NCBI GenBank assembly: GCA_044353505.1 | Contig: JBILBU010000010.1 | Span: forward strand, 1-63,169 | DNA length: 63,169 nucleotides | From: Pollutibacter sp044353505 | GTDB lineage: Bacteria > Bacteroidota > Bacteroidia > Chitinophagales > Chitinophagaceae | Reading direction: 5' to 3' | Shown here: positions 1-8,266 of the stretch, in pieces | How positions within the stretch are numbered: the stretch's first letter is position 1 | Layout of the letters: each line of letters begins with the position of its first letter | The notes under the pieces: model-generated | What the model saw: only the letters and a program-made list of their open reading frames with translations | What the model was told of the DNA's origin: nothing | The model's database searches: none | Made by a program: the position numbers and the translations under genes

Positions 1-584
1 CCCGACTTATCCGTTACCACATGAGGACCAGCATTACCTACGTTGAAATAGATCTTACCATCTGGGCCAAACACCCCAGCATGCAGTGCATGGTCGTGAT
101 CCAATCCTCCGAAGCCGGTGAGTAAGATTTCTTTTTTATCCGCTTTATCGTCGCCATCCTCATCAGTATACACAATCAGGTTTGGTGAACAGGAAACAAT
201 TACTTTATTCCCCACAACAGCAATCCCCAATGGAGAAACCAAGTCCTTATCCTCAACAAAAACAATTGATGTATCTGCCTTGCCATCATGATTTCTATCT
301 TCTAATATGACCACACGATCACCCTTGATGCGGTTTAATGATGACAGGGAGTCATTATTGAAATTTCGATAATTAACCGCCTCTGTCATCCATATGCGAC
401 CACGCACATCCATGTCCATGTTCGTTGGGTTATAGAACATCGGACTTTCCGCCCACAGCTCTACTTTTAAGTCGCCCGGAAGATAGAGACCAAGCGGGTC
501 TTTAGAAATAGCATCATTATTTTTACAAGATGATGAGGCTACAACAAGCAAAAAAATCAGGTTGATATAATTCAATTTTTTCAT
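1..584 (-). CDS. PVC-type membrane-bound dehydrogenase-like lipoprotein (N-terminal part, cut by window edge)
   Basis: This is the first 194 codons of a secreted lipoprotein; the 3' end lies outside the window. A hydrophobic signal is followed by a Ser-rich lipobox-like stretch ending in Cys20. The visible domain matches the start of the beta-propeller dehydrogenases (PVC-type, PQQ/sugar-dehydrogenase-like) that often end in a CxxCH heme domain, which cannot be seen here. Two acidic Asp-rich loops (DRNHDGKADT and a similar one about 50 residues later) look like calcium-binding propeller loops, and a DHDHALH motif follows. It is the last visible gene of the minus-strand sugar operon, 32 bp after the isomerase-like gene, so oxidation of a sugar in the periplasm is the likely role. 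The family call is good; substrate is unknown. Confidence 0.72.
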   Translation of the reverse strand, partial: MKKLNYINLIFLLVVASSSCKNNDAISKDPLGLYLPGDLKVELWAESPMFYNPTNMDMDVRGRIWMTEAVNYRNFNNDSLSSLNRIKGDRVVILEDRNHDGKADTSIVFVEDKDLVSPLGIAVVGNKVIVSCSPNLIVYTDEDGDDKADKKEILLTGFGGLDHDHALHAGVFGPDGKIYFNVGNAGPHVVTDKS

Positions 585-616
585 GAGTCTTGATTTCAAT
601 TATTTATTGGCAGGAG

Positions 617-1486
617 TTATTTGAAAATATTGCGCAGGTGAGCGAAGTTGTGTTTATAACTTTCAACTATCCCCATATCACTAGGCTTTGCGTATTCGAT
701 CTGCATCCACCCATCTCCAAAGTATCCAATCTCATCGAGCGCGTTGCCAATGCGTTGCCAATCTAAGGTGCCTTTACCAAGTAAGAATCCATTCTCCTTC
801 ATGTGCAACTCACATATATTATCCTTGCCCAATAATTTCATTTCCTTATAGATATCATTGCCCGCATCAGTAGCATTTCTAAAATCATAATACACTTTAA
901 TTGCAGGAGAACCCACTTGCTGCATGATCTCCAAATGTTCCTCGGCGGTGAGATAAGATTCTATACCTAGAGTGATTCCCATTTTTTCTGCTTTGGGAGC
1001 AACTCTTTTTAAACGCCTAACTGTTTCTGCTTTCCCTGCAGGATCATTTCTGAGATCGTTGCCGTAAAAAAAGGCAAGTAAGATAACAGATACATCCAAG
1101 TTCTTAGCCACATCGATGCTATCAGACACCCACTCCTCAGCCCTTGGATCGGACTTATATGGGAATGTATTTAGCTCTCCGATGGCAAGACTAGAAATTT
1201 TTACCCCTGTTGATTTTGACATCGAAAGATATTCCTGTTGCACGCTGGGTTGACGGAGGTGAAAGTTATCACTTACACTACCCAGACTCACTTGCAATCC
1301 TTGAAGTCCTATTTCCTTGGCAAGTTCAAGTCCTGATACCTCTGCAGCCCTATCGATTGACCAGTCACAAGCCCCAATTTTAAAACTTCTCTTCTTCATA
1401 AAATTCATGAAGGAGGCAGAGGGTGAGATTGCAGCAGCTCCAAAGAGCAGAGCAGAATTTTTGATCAGTTGACGCCTGGTTGCCAT
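617..1486 (-). CDS. Tat-exported sugar phosphate isomerase/epimerase-family TIM-barrel protein
   Basis: A 289-residue protein of the xylose isomerase-like TIM-barrel superfamily. The N-terminus MATRRQLIKNS followed by an Ala-rich hydrophobic stretch is a twin-arginine type signal, so export is likely. Family features include acidic and His residues at strand ends (GIESYL around residue 175, YYDFRN around 198, ELHMKEN around 225 and QIEYAKP near the C-terminus) that usually bind a divalent metal. Relatives beside Gfo/Idh/MocA, DUF1080 and PVC-type dehydrogenase genes act in oxidative sugar metabolism, some as hydratases of 3-keto sugar intermediates, so an isomerase, epimerase or hydratase role is possible. 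It lies 53 bp downstream of the lactonase gene in the same operon. Exact reaction not known. Confidence 0.75.
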   Translation of the reverse strand: MATRRQLIKNSALLFGAAAISPSASFMNFMKKRSFKIGACDWSIDRAAEVSGLELAKEIGLQGLQVSLGSVSDNFHLRQPSVQQEYLSMSKSTGVKISSLAIGELNTFPYKSDPRAEEWVSDSIDVAKNLDVSVILLAFFYGNDLRNDPAGKAETVRRLKRVAPKAEKMGITLGIESYLTAEEHLEIMQQVGSPAIKVYYDFRNATDAGNDIYKEMKLLGKDNICELHMKENGFLLGKGTLDWQRIGNALDEIGYFGDGWMQIEYAKPSDMGIVESYKHNFAHLRNIFK

Positions 1487-1539
1487 ACTTTAATTGTTTT
1501 AATTAATCATATAATTGAAAAGAGTAACCGAGTCAAAAG

Positions 1540-2454
1540 TTACACCATTTTGAGAGTAAAATCATCAAATTCAACCGTTGGGATGCCTTGAAATCCAGAA
1601 TCCCTGACCACGAAGAGTGATCCTGCAATGGGTTGTTCAATCAACTGTTGCTCAGTCAATCCAACCTTTGCGGTGGTAATATACAAATCAGTTAAATTAT
1701 CTCCACCAAAAGTGCAAGAAGTAACACGATCAACTGGCAGAGCAAAAGAAAATATTTTTTCGCCAGTTGATGGATTCCATCTTGCCACCTGAGCGCCATC
1801 CCAATGGGCTATCCAGAGCATGCCCTCGGTATCAATGGTCATGCCATCAGGATAACCATCACTATTGGGAATCTGTATGACTGTTCTTTTATTCGTAATA
1901 TTTCCTGTAGACAGATCATAGTCATAGGCCACCACCTGAAATGTTGGGGTATCAATATAATAGAAAATCTGATGATCAGGGCTCCAGGCTAACCCATTAG
2001 AAATGGTAACTGATTCAATTTTCTTTGTGCAGGTAATTTGATCATCAACCATATATACATGACCAGCACCTTGATCTTCTGACATAGACATGGTTCCAAC
2101 CCAGAAGCGTCCATGCGGATCGCACTTCCCATCATTGAATCGATTATTAATTAAATCCGGCTCAGGATGTTGCAAGAATTGAATCTTGCCAGTAGTCCTT
2201 TCAACATAAGATAAACCAGACTTTAAAGCTGCAAGATAATTTCCTTTTTTAGTGAGTGCAACTGCACCAACAATGGACCCTAGTTCAATCATTCGATGCG
2301 ATTGGTTTTGGGTATCAAATTCGTGGATGACGCCATTTAAAAGATCGATCCATGTAATGATTTTTTTGTTGGCATCCCAAACGGGGCCCTCGCCCAATAG
2401 GCAGGTGTGGGGTAAAACAACTTCAGGATGATTATTAAAGAAAGGAGTATTCAT
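1540..2454 (-). CDS. SMP-30/gluconolactonase/LRE family lactonase
   Basis: A 304-residue six-bladed beta-propeller lactonase without a signal peptide, so cytoplasmic. The expected metal ligands are visible: Glu22 in LGEGPVWD, an Asn in SNGLAWSPD (about residue 150) and an Asp in YPDGMTIDTEG (about residue 200). A further conserved block FNDGKCDPHGRFWVGTM contains the substrate-side Asn. These enzymes open sugar 1,4- or 1,5-lactones to aldonic acids. Six bp separate it from the upstream SDR dehydrogenase, which could make the lactone, and the dehydratase before that would take the acid. Substrate identity cannot be read from sequence. Confidence 0.85.
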   Translation of the reverse strand: MNTPFFNNHPEVVLPHTCLLGEGPVWDANKKIITWIDLLNGVIHEFDTQNQSHRMIELGSIVGAVALTKKGNYLAALKSGLSYVERTTGKIQFLQHPEPDLINNRFNDGKCDPHGRFWVGTMSMSEDQGAGHVYMVDDQITCTKKIESVTISNGLAWSPDHQIFYYIDTPTFQVVAYDYDLSTGNITNKRTVIQIPNSDGYPDGMTIDTEGMLWIAHWDGAQVARWNPSTGEKIFSFALPVDRVTSCTFGGDNLTDLYITTAKVGLTEQQLIEQPIAGSLFVVRDSGFQGIPTVEFDDFTLKMV

Positions 2455-2460
2455 ATGAAA

Positions 2461-3219
2461 CTAATAAGGACTCGGACTAATGCTTGTCCACCCACCATCG
2501 ATTACCAGTGATTGTCCTGTTATATGCCTGGCCTCATCGGAAACAAAAAACAAGGCTGCATTTGCGATATCACCTACACTGGCAGGTCGTCCTATTGGTG
2601 TTATTCGAGACCAGGTCTTTTCGTATTCCTCATCTTCCAATGTACGCTCTGTCAACGTTGCGCCAGGGGCTATTGCATTCACATTAATCTGTGATGAAGA
2701 AAGTTCAATGACCAAATTTTTCGCGAGCATTTCAATTGCTGCCTTACTCATCGCATAAGCCGCTAATTTTTCATGCGCTTGGTGTCCAACTACAGAAGAC
2801 ATGAACAATAAACTACCACCAGTTTTCTGCAGTTGCATTTGCTTTGCTGCAGCCTGAGCAAGAAAAAATGTTCCGCCAAGGTTCACATGCATAACCCTAT
2901 AAAAGGCTTCAGGGGTATAGTCGATAAAATCGCCAAACAGCGTAACTCCCGCATTTGCAATGATGATATCCAATTTTCCAAACTTCGAAACAGCTGTTGC
3001 CACCATCTCGTCAATAATTTTTTGATCACTGGAATCGCCAGGGACAGCAACACAAACCCCAAACCCTTTATTAACAGCAGCTGCTGCAAGATGGGTGAGT
3101 TCGATGTCCTGGTCATTTAACACAACAGATACCCCAGCCGCAGCAAGCTTTTTGCAAATCTCAAGGCCAATCCCCTGGCCTGCTCCAGTTACAATAGCTA
3201 CTTTTTTATCAAATGTCAT
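2461..3219 (-). CDS. SDR-family oxidoreductase, probable sugar dehydrogenase
   Basis: A 252-residue classical short-chain dehydrogenase. The NAD(P)-binding TGAGQGIG lies at residues 11-18, NAG at about residue 90, the catalytic Ser in the SSVVG stretch near 140, and the YxxxK pair in AYAMSK near 155. The C-terminal SDEARHITGQSLVIDGG is typical of the FabG-like subgroup, to which many aldose and fucose/galactose/rhamnose 1-dehydrogenases belong. It lies between an IlvD/Edd dehydratase (19 bp upstream) and an SMP-30 lactonase (6 bp downstream), so oxidation of an aldose to its lactone is the best guess. A general oxidoreductase role cannot be excluded. Confidence 0.82.
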   Translation of the reverse strand: MTFDKKVAIVTGAGQGIGLEICKKLAAAGVSVVLNDQDIELTHLAAAAVNKGFGVCVAVPGDSSDQKIIDEMVATAVSKFGKLDIIIANAGVTLFGDFIDYTPEAFYRVMHVNLGGTFFLAQAAAKQMQLQKTGGSLLFMSSVVGHQAHEKLAAYAMSKAAIEMLAKNLVIELSSSQINVNAIAPGATLTERTLEDEEYEKTWSRITPIGRPASVGDIANAALFFVSDEARHITGQSLVIDGGWTSISPSPY

Positions 3220-3238
3220 AACACTTTCTTTATTTATA

Positions 3239-4954
3239 CTAATGTGAATCTCTGGTTACTGCGCTGCCTGAACAACCATTTAAAAAATCAAGGTCGGCCC
3301 CCAAATGTGCCTGCTGAACATGCTCTTGGTAAAGCTTCACATATCCCCTGCTTACAATCGGGTGCGAGGGCTTCCATTGTTTTTTTCTTTCAGCGAGTTC
3401 TTGATCGTCAACATGCAATTGAAGCAATCTGGACGCTACATCCAACTCAATCCAATCGCCATCCTTAACGAGGGCCAATGTGCCTCCGAAAGCGGCTTCT
3501 GGAGAAACATGAAGCACTACAGTTCCAAACCCTGTGCCGCTCATTCTTCCATCTGAAATTCTGATCAGGTCTTTTACCCCTTGATCCAATAATTTTTTTG
3601 GCAAGGCCATATTGCCCACTTCCGGCATACCCGGATATCCAATGGGTCCAACATTCTTTAGCACCAAAATACTGTTTGCATCAACGGGTAATGCAGGATC
3701 ATCGATTCTTGCATGATAGTCTTCGATACTTTCAAAAACAACTGCCTGCCCCTTATGCTTGAGCAGATGTGGTGATGTTGCAGAGAGTTTTATTACTGCA
3801 CCATGTTCACAGAGATTTCCTTTTACTATAGCTAAGCCAGACTCCGTTTTAAAAGGATCATTCAATCCTCTTATTATCTCATCATTATAACATTCAGCAG
3901 CACTATAGTTTTCTTTGATTTGCTTTCCGCTTACCGTGAGATGAGATTGCCTGAGCCGATCATGCAATTCCTTCATCACTGCGGGTAGACCGCCAGCGTA
4001 ATAAAAATCTTCCATAAAATATTCCCCTGAAGGCTGGAGGTTGGCCAAGAGTGGGATGTTTTGCGACAACCTATCAAAGTCTTCTATAGATAGCGGCACG
4101 CCAATTCTACCGGCGATAGCCATGAGGTGAAGTACGAAATTTGTTGATCCGCCGATGGCGGCATTGACCATGATGGCGTTCTCAAAAGCCTCGCGGGTCA
4201 GCACATCAGAAAGTTTAATGTTCTCTTTGACCATCTCAACGATACGTTGCCCTGAGTATTGGGCAAGTACTTTTCTTCTGCTGTCTGCTGCCGGTATAGC
4301 AGCATTTTCGGGCAATGACAATCCTAACGATTCAACCATGCATGCCATTGTAGATGCAGTACCCATTACCGCACAATGCCCTTGACTTCTGCACATGCAG
4401 GCTTCTGCTACGGTAAGCTCCTCCTGACTCATATTGCCACTACGCACAGCATCGTTGAACCTCCAAATATCACTAGTGCCAATGGATTTACCACGATACT
4501 TTCCAGTAAGCATGGCCCCTCCTGAAACAACGATTGTTGGAAGATCAACACTGCATGCGCCCATTACTAAAGAGGGAGTTGTTTTATCACACCCGCAAAG
4601 CAATACAACCCCATCCATCGGATTGGCACGGATAGACTCTTCTGTGTCCATGCTGGCGAGGTTACGAAAAAGCATGGCTGTTGGCTTGATCAGTGTTTCA
4701 CCAAGCGACATCACAGGAAACTCCAGAGGAAATCCTCCTGCGGCGATCACACCTTTTTTTACAGACTCTGCGAGTTCCCGAAAGTGCGCATTGCAAGGTG
4801 TGAATTCACTCCAGGTGTTGCAAATACCAATTACAGGCTTACCCCTAAATTCCTCATCGGGTATGCCTTGATTTTTCATCCATGCCCTATAAATAAATCC
4901 ATCTTTACCAGTTCTCCCGAACCATCCCTGGCTTCTCAGTTCTTTTTTTTCCAT
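3239..4954 (-). CDS. IlvD/Edd-family sugar-acid dehydratase (L-arabinonate/xylonate/galactonate type)
   Basis: A 571-residue member of the IlvD/Edd iron-sulfur dehydratases. Cluster-binding cysteines are in place: CNTW near residue 46, CGCDKTTPS near 118 and the MCRSQGHC block near 190. The CDKTTPSLVMGA and SGGAMLTGKYRG wording and the 571-residue length resemble sugar-acid dehydratases rather than branched-chain IlvD. It should remove water from an aldonic acid to give a 2-keto-3-deoxy acid in the cytoplasm. Its neighbours are a putative sugar dehydrogenase and lactonase, with no branched-chain amino acid genes nearby. KDG kinase and KDPG aldolase genes occur at 36.7-38.9 kb and could take up a six-carbon product. 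The precise sugar is not determined. Confidence 0.85.
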   Translation of the reverse strand: MEKKELRSQGWFGRTGKDGFIYRAWMKNQGIPDEEFRGKPVIGICNTWSEFTPCNAHFRELAESVKKGVIAAGGFPLEFPVMSLGETLIKPTAMLFRNLASMDTEESIRANPMDGVVLLCGCDKTTPSLVMGACSVDLPTIVVSGGAMLTGKYRGKSIGTSDIWRFNDAVRSGNMSQEELTVAEACMCRSQGHCAVMGTASTMACMVESLGLSLPENAAIPAADSRRKVLAQYSGQRIVEMVKENIKLSDVLTREAFENAIMVNAAIGGSTNFVLHLMAIAGRIGVPLSIEDFDRLSQNIPLLANLQPSGEYFMEDFYYAGGLPAVMKELHDRLRQSHLTVSGKQIKENYSAAECYNDEIIRGLNDPFKTESGLAIVKGNLCEHGAVIKLSATSPHLLKHKGQAVVFESIEDYHARIDDPALPVDANSILVLKNVGPIGYPGMPEVGNMALPKKLLDQGVKDLIRISDGRMSGTGFGTVVLHVSPEAAFGGTLALVKDGDWIELDVASRLLQLHVDDQELAERKKQWKPSHPIVSRGYVKLYQEHVQQAHLGADLDFLNGCSGSAVTRDSH

Positions 4955-5001
4955 TTGTACTAAAGTGAAATAATTCTTTATGAATTGATGTAGGAATACT
5001 A

Positions 5002-6372
5002 TTATTTTTTGAATACAATATAAGGACTAGCCACAGTGGTCAGGTAGACTGAATTTTGTGGTTTATCTGCATTGTAACATTCCCAAGGAGCTCCAAAGCC
5101 ACTGCCCTTCCTGAAGTCTTCTTTACGTAAATCATCAATATACTCCATGGCTAGTTTTTTTGCTACATCGATGTCTACACGGGCAATGGCATCACAGACC
5201 CATCCAAGGGGAGTACCCCAGTAGGCCCCATTTTGATAGGAATTCTTGCTCACCAAACTCTTTTCCCACGCACTACTCTCGCTAAAATCATCTGACATGA
5301 GCACATGCCTGATGTTTCCATTTTTTGCTAGATCCCCTTTTAAGTAGGCATCTCTAATGAAGCTACAAGTTTTCACCATCTCATTCCCTTCCAATATTCC
5401 ATAGTACACCGCCAATACCGTAGACCAGACATCAGCCTGTTTACTCTTTCCGGTTGATGCTAAAAGCATACCTCGACCATCAGCAAATGCCAATGGAATT
5501 TCTTTTTTTATTTCGGCCGCGATTGACTTATAAAATGATACTTTCCCCGACTCCCCCTTTTTCTCAAAAACTTCAGCGAGCTCCAATGCGGCTTTGTATT
5601 TCAACAGTGATGGCATGAGCAGATCGCCCGTGAAAGAGATAACATCCCTAAATCCATAATCAACTCCCCTTAGCTCATCATTGGTGAATACTAACTGTTT
5701 ACCATTTCTTGTTGGAGGCACCTTAAATGCCAACTCCATCCGATCAATCAACTTAAAGCCATTGATTATTGAATCAAGGATAGAAAGATCTCCTGTTGTC
5801 TTGATATACTGTTGCCCCATGTGCACGAAATAAAACTGATCACAGTATGGGGGGAATAAACCAAAAATCGTATCGCCTTGTTGATTGTAATCATACGTTC
5901 CTGGGAAATATATCGGCAAACCATCATCGATTCTAATGTGGTCTGCTATAGCGCCTAGTGCCACCATGCTTCCATGTGATGTGATCCATGTTTGATCACA
6001 TTGTGTTGATGCTGCAAGCAGCAACATGTGCTTTTGCTCAGCCGCTTTTACAAACCCGGTTTCTAATGACATTGCGTAATCCCTTATCCAATAAGATGGA
6101 TAGCTGCTTCTGCCTCCTGGCCTAACAAGGACACCACCCGTATTATTCGGACCGAAGTCGGAAGAAACAACTTGACCAGGGTGAATGCGTGAACTATCCA
6201 ATACATCCTTGGTAAGCTGTTCTAAAAATTTATAATCAGCAGGTGACAAAATCGATTTGCTTGCATTTCGCTGAGCACTAGTGCCAATTATCGAGAGCAA
6301 ACAGATACAGAAAATACCTGCCTTGACCAAGGTAAATAGATTGACGCGAGGACTTAGGGGTGCAGTATTCAT
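5002..6372 (-). CDS. Secreted six-hairpin glycosidase-like protein
   Basis: A 456-residue protein with an N-terminal hydrophobic signal ending near SAQ. The start at 6372 forms an ATGA overlap with the stop of the GH2 gene, which favours it over the ATG at 6387. Blocks such as SYWIRDYAMSLETGF, FPPYCDQFYFVHMGQQY, NGAYWGTPLGWVCDA and GAPWECYN are the aromatic/acidic helix-end motifs of (alpha/alpha)6-barrel glycosidases, with the WIRDYA motif recalling glucoamylase-type enzymes. No CAZy family could be assigned by eye. Location in the operon after GH20 and GH2 supports a role in periplasmic oligosaccharide cleavage. Confidence 0.6.
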   Translation of the reverse strand: MNTAPLSPRVNLFTLVKAGIFCICLLSIIGTSAQRNASKSILSPADYKFLEQLTKDVLDSSRIHPGQVVSSDFGPNNTGGVLVRPGGRSSYPSYWIRDYAMSLETGFVKAAEQKHMLLLAASTQCDQTWITSHGSMVALGAIADHIRIDDGLPIYFPGTYDYNQQGDTIFGLFPPYCDQFYFVHMGQQYIKTTGDLSILDSIINGFKLIDRMELAFKVPPTRNGKQLVFTNDELRGVDYGFRDVISFTGDLLMPSLLKYKAALELAEVFEKKGESGKVSFYKSIAAEIKKEIPLAFADGRGMLLASTGKSKQADVWSTVLAVYYGILEGNEMVKTCSFIRDAYLKGDLAKNGNIRHVLMSDDFSESSAWEKSLVSKNSYQNGAYWGTPLGWVCDAIARVDIDVAKKLAMEYIDDLRKEDFRKGSGFGAPWECYNADKPQNSVYLTTVASPYIVFKK

Positions 6373-8180
6373 TGGAGTGATTGACAAATTTCAAGATTTA
6401 TTTTTCTGATTTTTTCTTCTGACATTTTGATGACTTTACGATCGTAAGTCATGATACCATTAACTTCAGATTCAACATCTGTTGTTTGGGTATATACTGC
6501 AGCTGAATAGGCAACTGGAATAAGAGTTTTCAACTTTTCACCAAGCTTGATATACGCCTCTGTTGTTTCTTCACTGCTCTTGTACTGAACATAGCCCCAG
6601 TTTCTTCCAGTTTCCCAAAGATTTCCATCAATGGGTAACCCCAAACCACCATATTCTCCAAGAACATTCACCCGCTTTGAATCGAATATACCCAACATTG
6701 GTTCTGGATAATTGTGAATATCGATCATGTCACTCACATCAAAATGATTTCCTCCACTTGCAGGATTAACAAGTCTTGATGGATCATAATTTTTAGTCCA
6801 CTCAGCAACTTCAGGAGTTTTAAATTGTCCCCATGCTTCATTGAAGGGAACCCTAACTACAACACTTGGGTTGGAGTAGGTCAGATCCATGATCTCCTTC
6901 CACTCTTGAAAATAATTATCCTCAGATTCTTTGGTTCGCTTCAGCTCAGGGATATTAAAATAACTCCGCTGCAACCAGGGTTGAAACGCATCTCCGCTTG
7001 GCATATCCTGCCAAACCAAAATCCCTTCTTTGTCGCAATGATAATACCAGCGTGCAGGTTCAACTTTAACGTGTTTGCGAATCATGTTGAAACCGAAATC
7101 TTTTGTCTTCTTGATATCAAACAAAAGTGCTTCATCTGTTGGTGCAGTATAAAGACCATCAGGCCACCAGCCCTGGTCGAGCGGACCGAACTGAAAATAA
7201 TTTTTATTATTCAGCTGCATGCGGTGAATTCCATTGGCGTCTACCTTGGTAGAAATTTTACGCATGCCAACATAACTTTTAAGTTTGTCTGTTGTAATTC
7301 CGTTGCGAATAATCGAAACCTCCATGTCATATAAAAAGGGCGACTCCGGACTCCACAGCTTTGCGTTTGGAACTGCTACAACAACTTCCTGACCGTTTGC
7401 AGCTTTGCCTGCTCCAATAACTTTTCCCTGATCAAGCACCTTTACCTCAATGATATCGGTCGAGGAAGAACCAGAGGTAACAGCAAGTACAGAAACATTG
7501 CCACCATCGATATTAGGAACAGTCTTCAACTGAGCTACATAAGCTTGTTCAACTGGCTCGATCCATACCGTCTGCCATATTCCAGTCACAGAAGTATAAA
7601 AAATACCCTCGGGTTTTTTAACCTGCTTGCCTCTTGGCTGAAAACTATCGTCGGTAGGATCCCACACTTTAACAACAATATCCTGTGCTTTGTCTTTTGT
7701 TAAAAAAGAAGTGATGTCTATACTAAAAGGAGAAAAGCCCCCTTGATGACTTCCAATTTTGATGTTATTCAACCACAGATCCGCTTTCCAATCAACTGCT
7801 CCAAAATTGAGTATGATCCGTTTGCCCTTCCAAGCAGCAGGAACAGCAAAAGAGCGCTGATACCATAACTCATTTTCCTCTCCCACTGTCTTTTGCACGC
7901 CAGACAAGCTAGATTCAATTGCAAATGGCACAAGAATTTTACCATCGAATTTCTCAGGGGCATTAGCGCCTTTGGGAAGAATGGCATAATTCCACAACCC
8001 ATTCAGATTTTGCCAGATGTCGCGCATCATCTGTGGACGCGGATACTCGGGCAGAGGTGCCGATGGGTCAACCTTAGAGGCCCAAGGAGTTTTTATCTTA
8101 TCTCCAGCCGGTTTCCAGTCCTGAGCGAAACTGGTGAGAAAGAATGCAGCGGCGGAGAGAACAAGCAGTAGTTTTTTCAT
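6369..8180 (-). CDS. Glycoside hydrolase family 2 protein
   Basis: A 603-residue secreted GH2 enzyme (beta-galactosidase/glucuronidase/mannosidase family). The ATG at 8180 is preferred over 8219 because it starts a clean signal peptide (MKKLLLVLSAAAFF ending in SFAQ). Order: sugar-binding jelly roll (about 45-200; NGLWNYAILPKG, RIILNFGAVDW), an immunoglobulin-like domain (about 205-300), then the TIM barrel. The acid/base Glu is in VPFNEAWGQF and the presumed nucleophile is in LGEYGG. Large beta-galactosidase C-terminal domains are absent. It is translationally coupled to the following six-hairpin gene. The sugar released (galactose, glucuronate or other) is unknown. Confidence 0.85.
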   Translation of the reverse strand: MKKLLLVLSAAAFFLTSFAQDWKPAGDKIKTPWASKVDPSAPLPEYPRPQMMRDIWQNLNGLWNYAILPKGANAPEKFDGKILVPFAIESSLSGVQKTVGEENELWYQRSFAVPAAWKGKRIILNFGAVDWKADLWLNNIKIGSHQGGFSPFSIDITSFLTKDKAQDIVVKVWDPTDDSFQPRGKQVKKPEGIFYTSVTGIWQTVWIEPVEQAYVAQLKTVPNIDGGNVSVLAVTSGSSSTDIIEVKVLDQGKVIGAGKAANGQEVVVAVPNAKLWSPESPFLYDMEVSIIRNGITTDKLKSYVGMRKISTKVDANGIHRMQLNNKNYFQFGPLDQGWWPDGLYTAPTDEALLFDIKKTKDFGFNMIRKHVKVEPARWYYHCDKEGILVWQDMPSGDAFQPWLQRSYFNIPELKRTKESEDNYFQEWKEIMDLTYSNPSVVVRVPFNEAWGQFKTPEVAEWTKNYDPSRLVNPASGGNHFDVSDMIDIHNYPEPMLGIFDSKRVNVLGEYGGLGLPIDGNLWETGRNWGYVQYKSSEETTEAYIKLGEKLKTLIPVAYSAAVYTQTTDVESEVNGIMTYDRKVIKMSEEKIRKINLEICQSLQ

Positions 8181-8266
8181 AATTGTGATGGTTGAAAAGA
8201 TTATCCGAATATAAATCAAAAGCGTTTTATAAAGTCACCCCACGTTAATAAAGCAGATACCATATC

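Noticed and set aside
4434..4871. 145-codon plus-strand open frame
   Set aside because: It is antisense to the IlvD/Edd dehydratase gene, whose motifs are clear on the other strand.
3239..4954. Branched-chain dihydroxy-acid dehydratase IlvD
   Set aside because: Neighbours are sugar dehydrogenase and lactonase genes, no other ilv or leu gene is present, and the motif wording fits sugar-acid dehydratases.
6825..7334. 169-codon plus-strand open frame
   Set aside because: It lies wholly antisense to the well-supported GH2 gene and has no recognisable domain or start signal.
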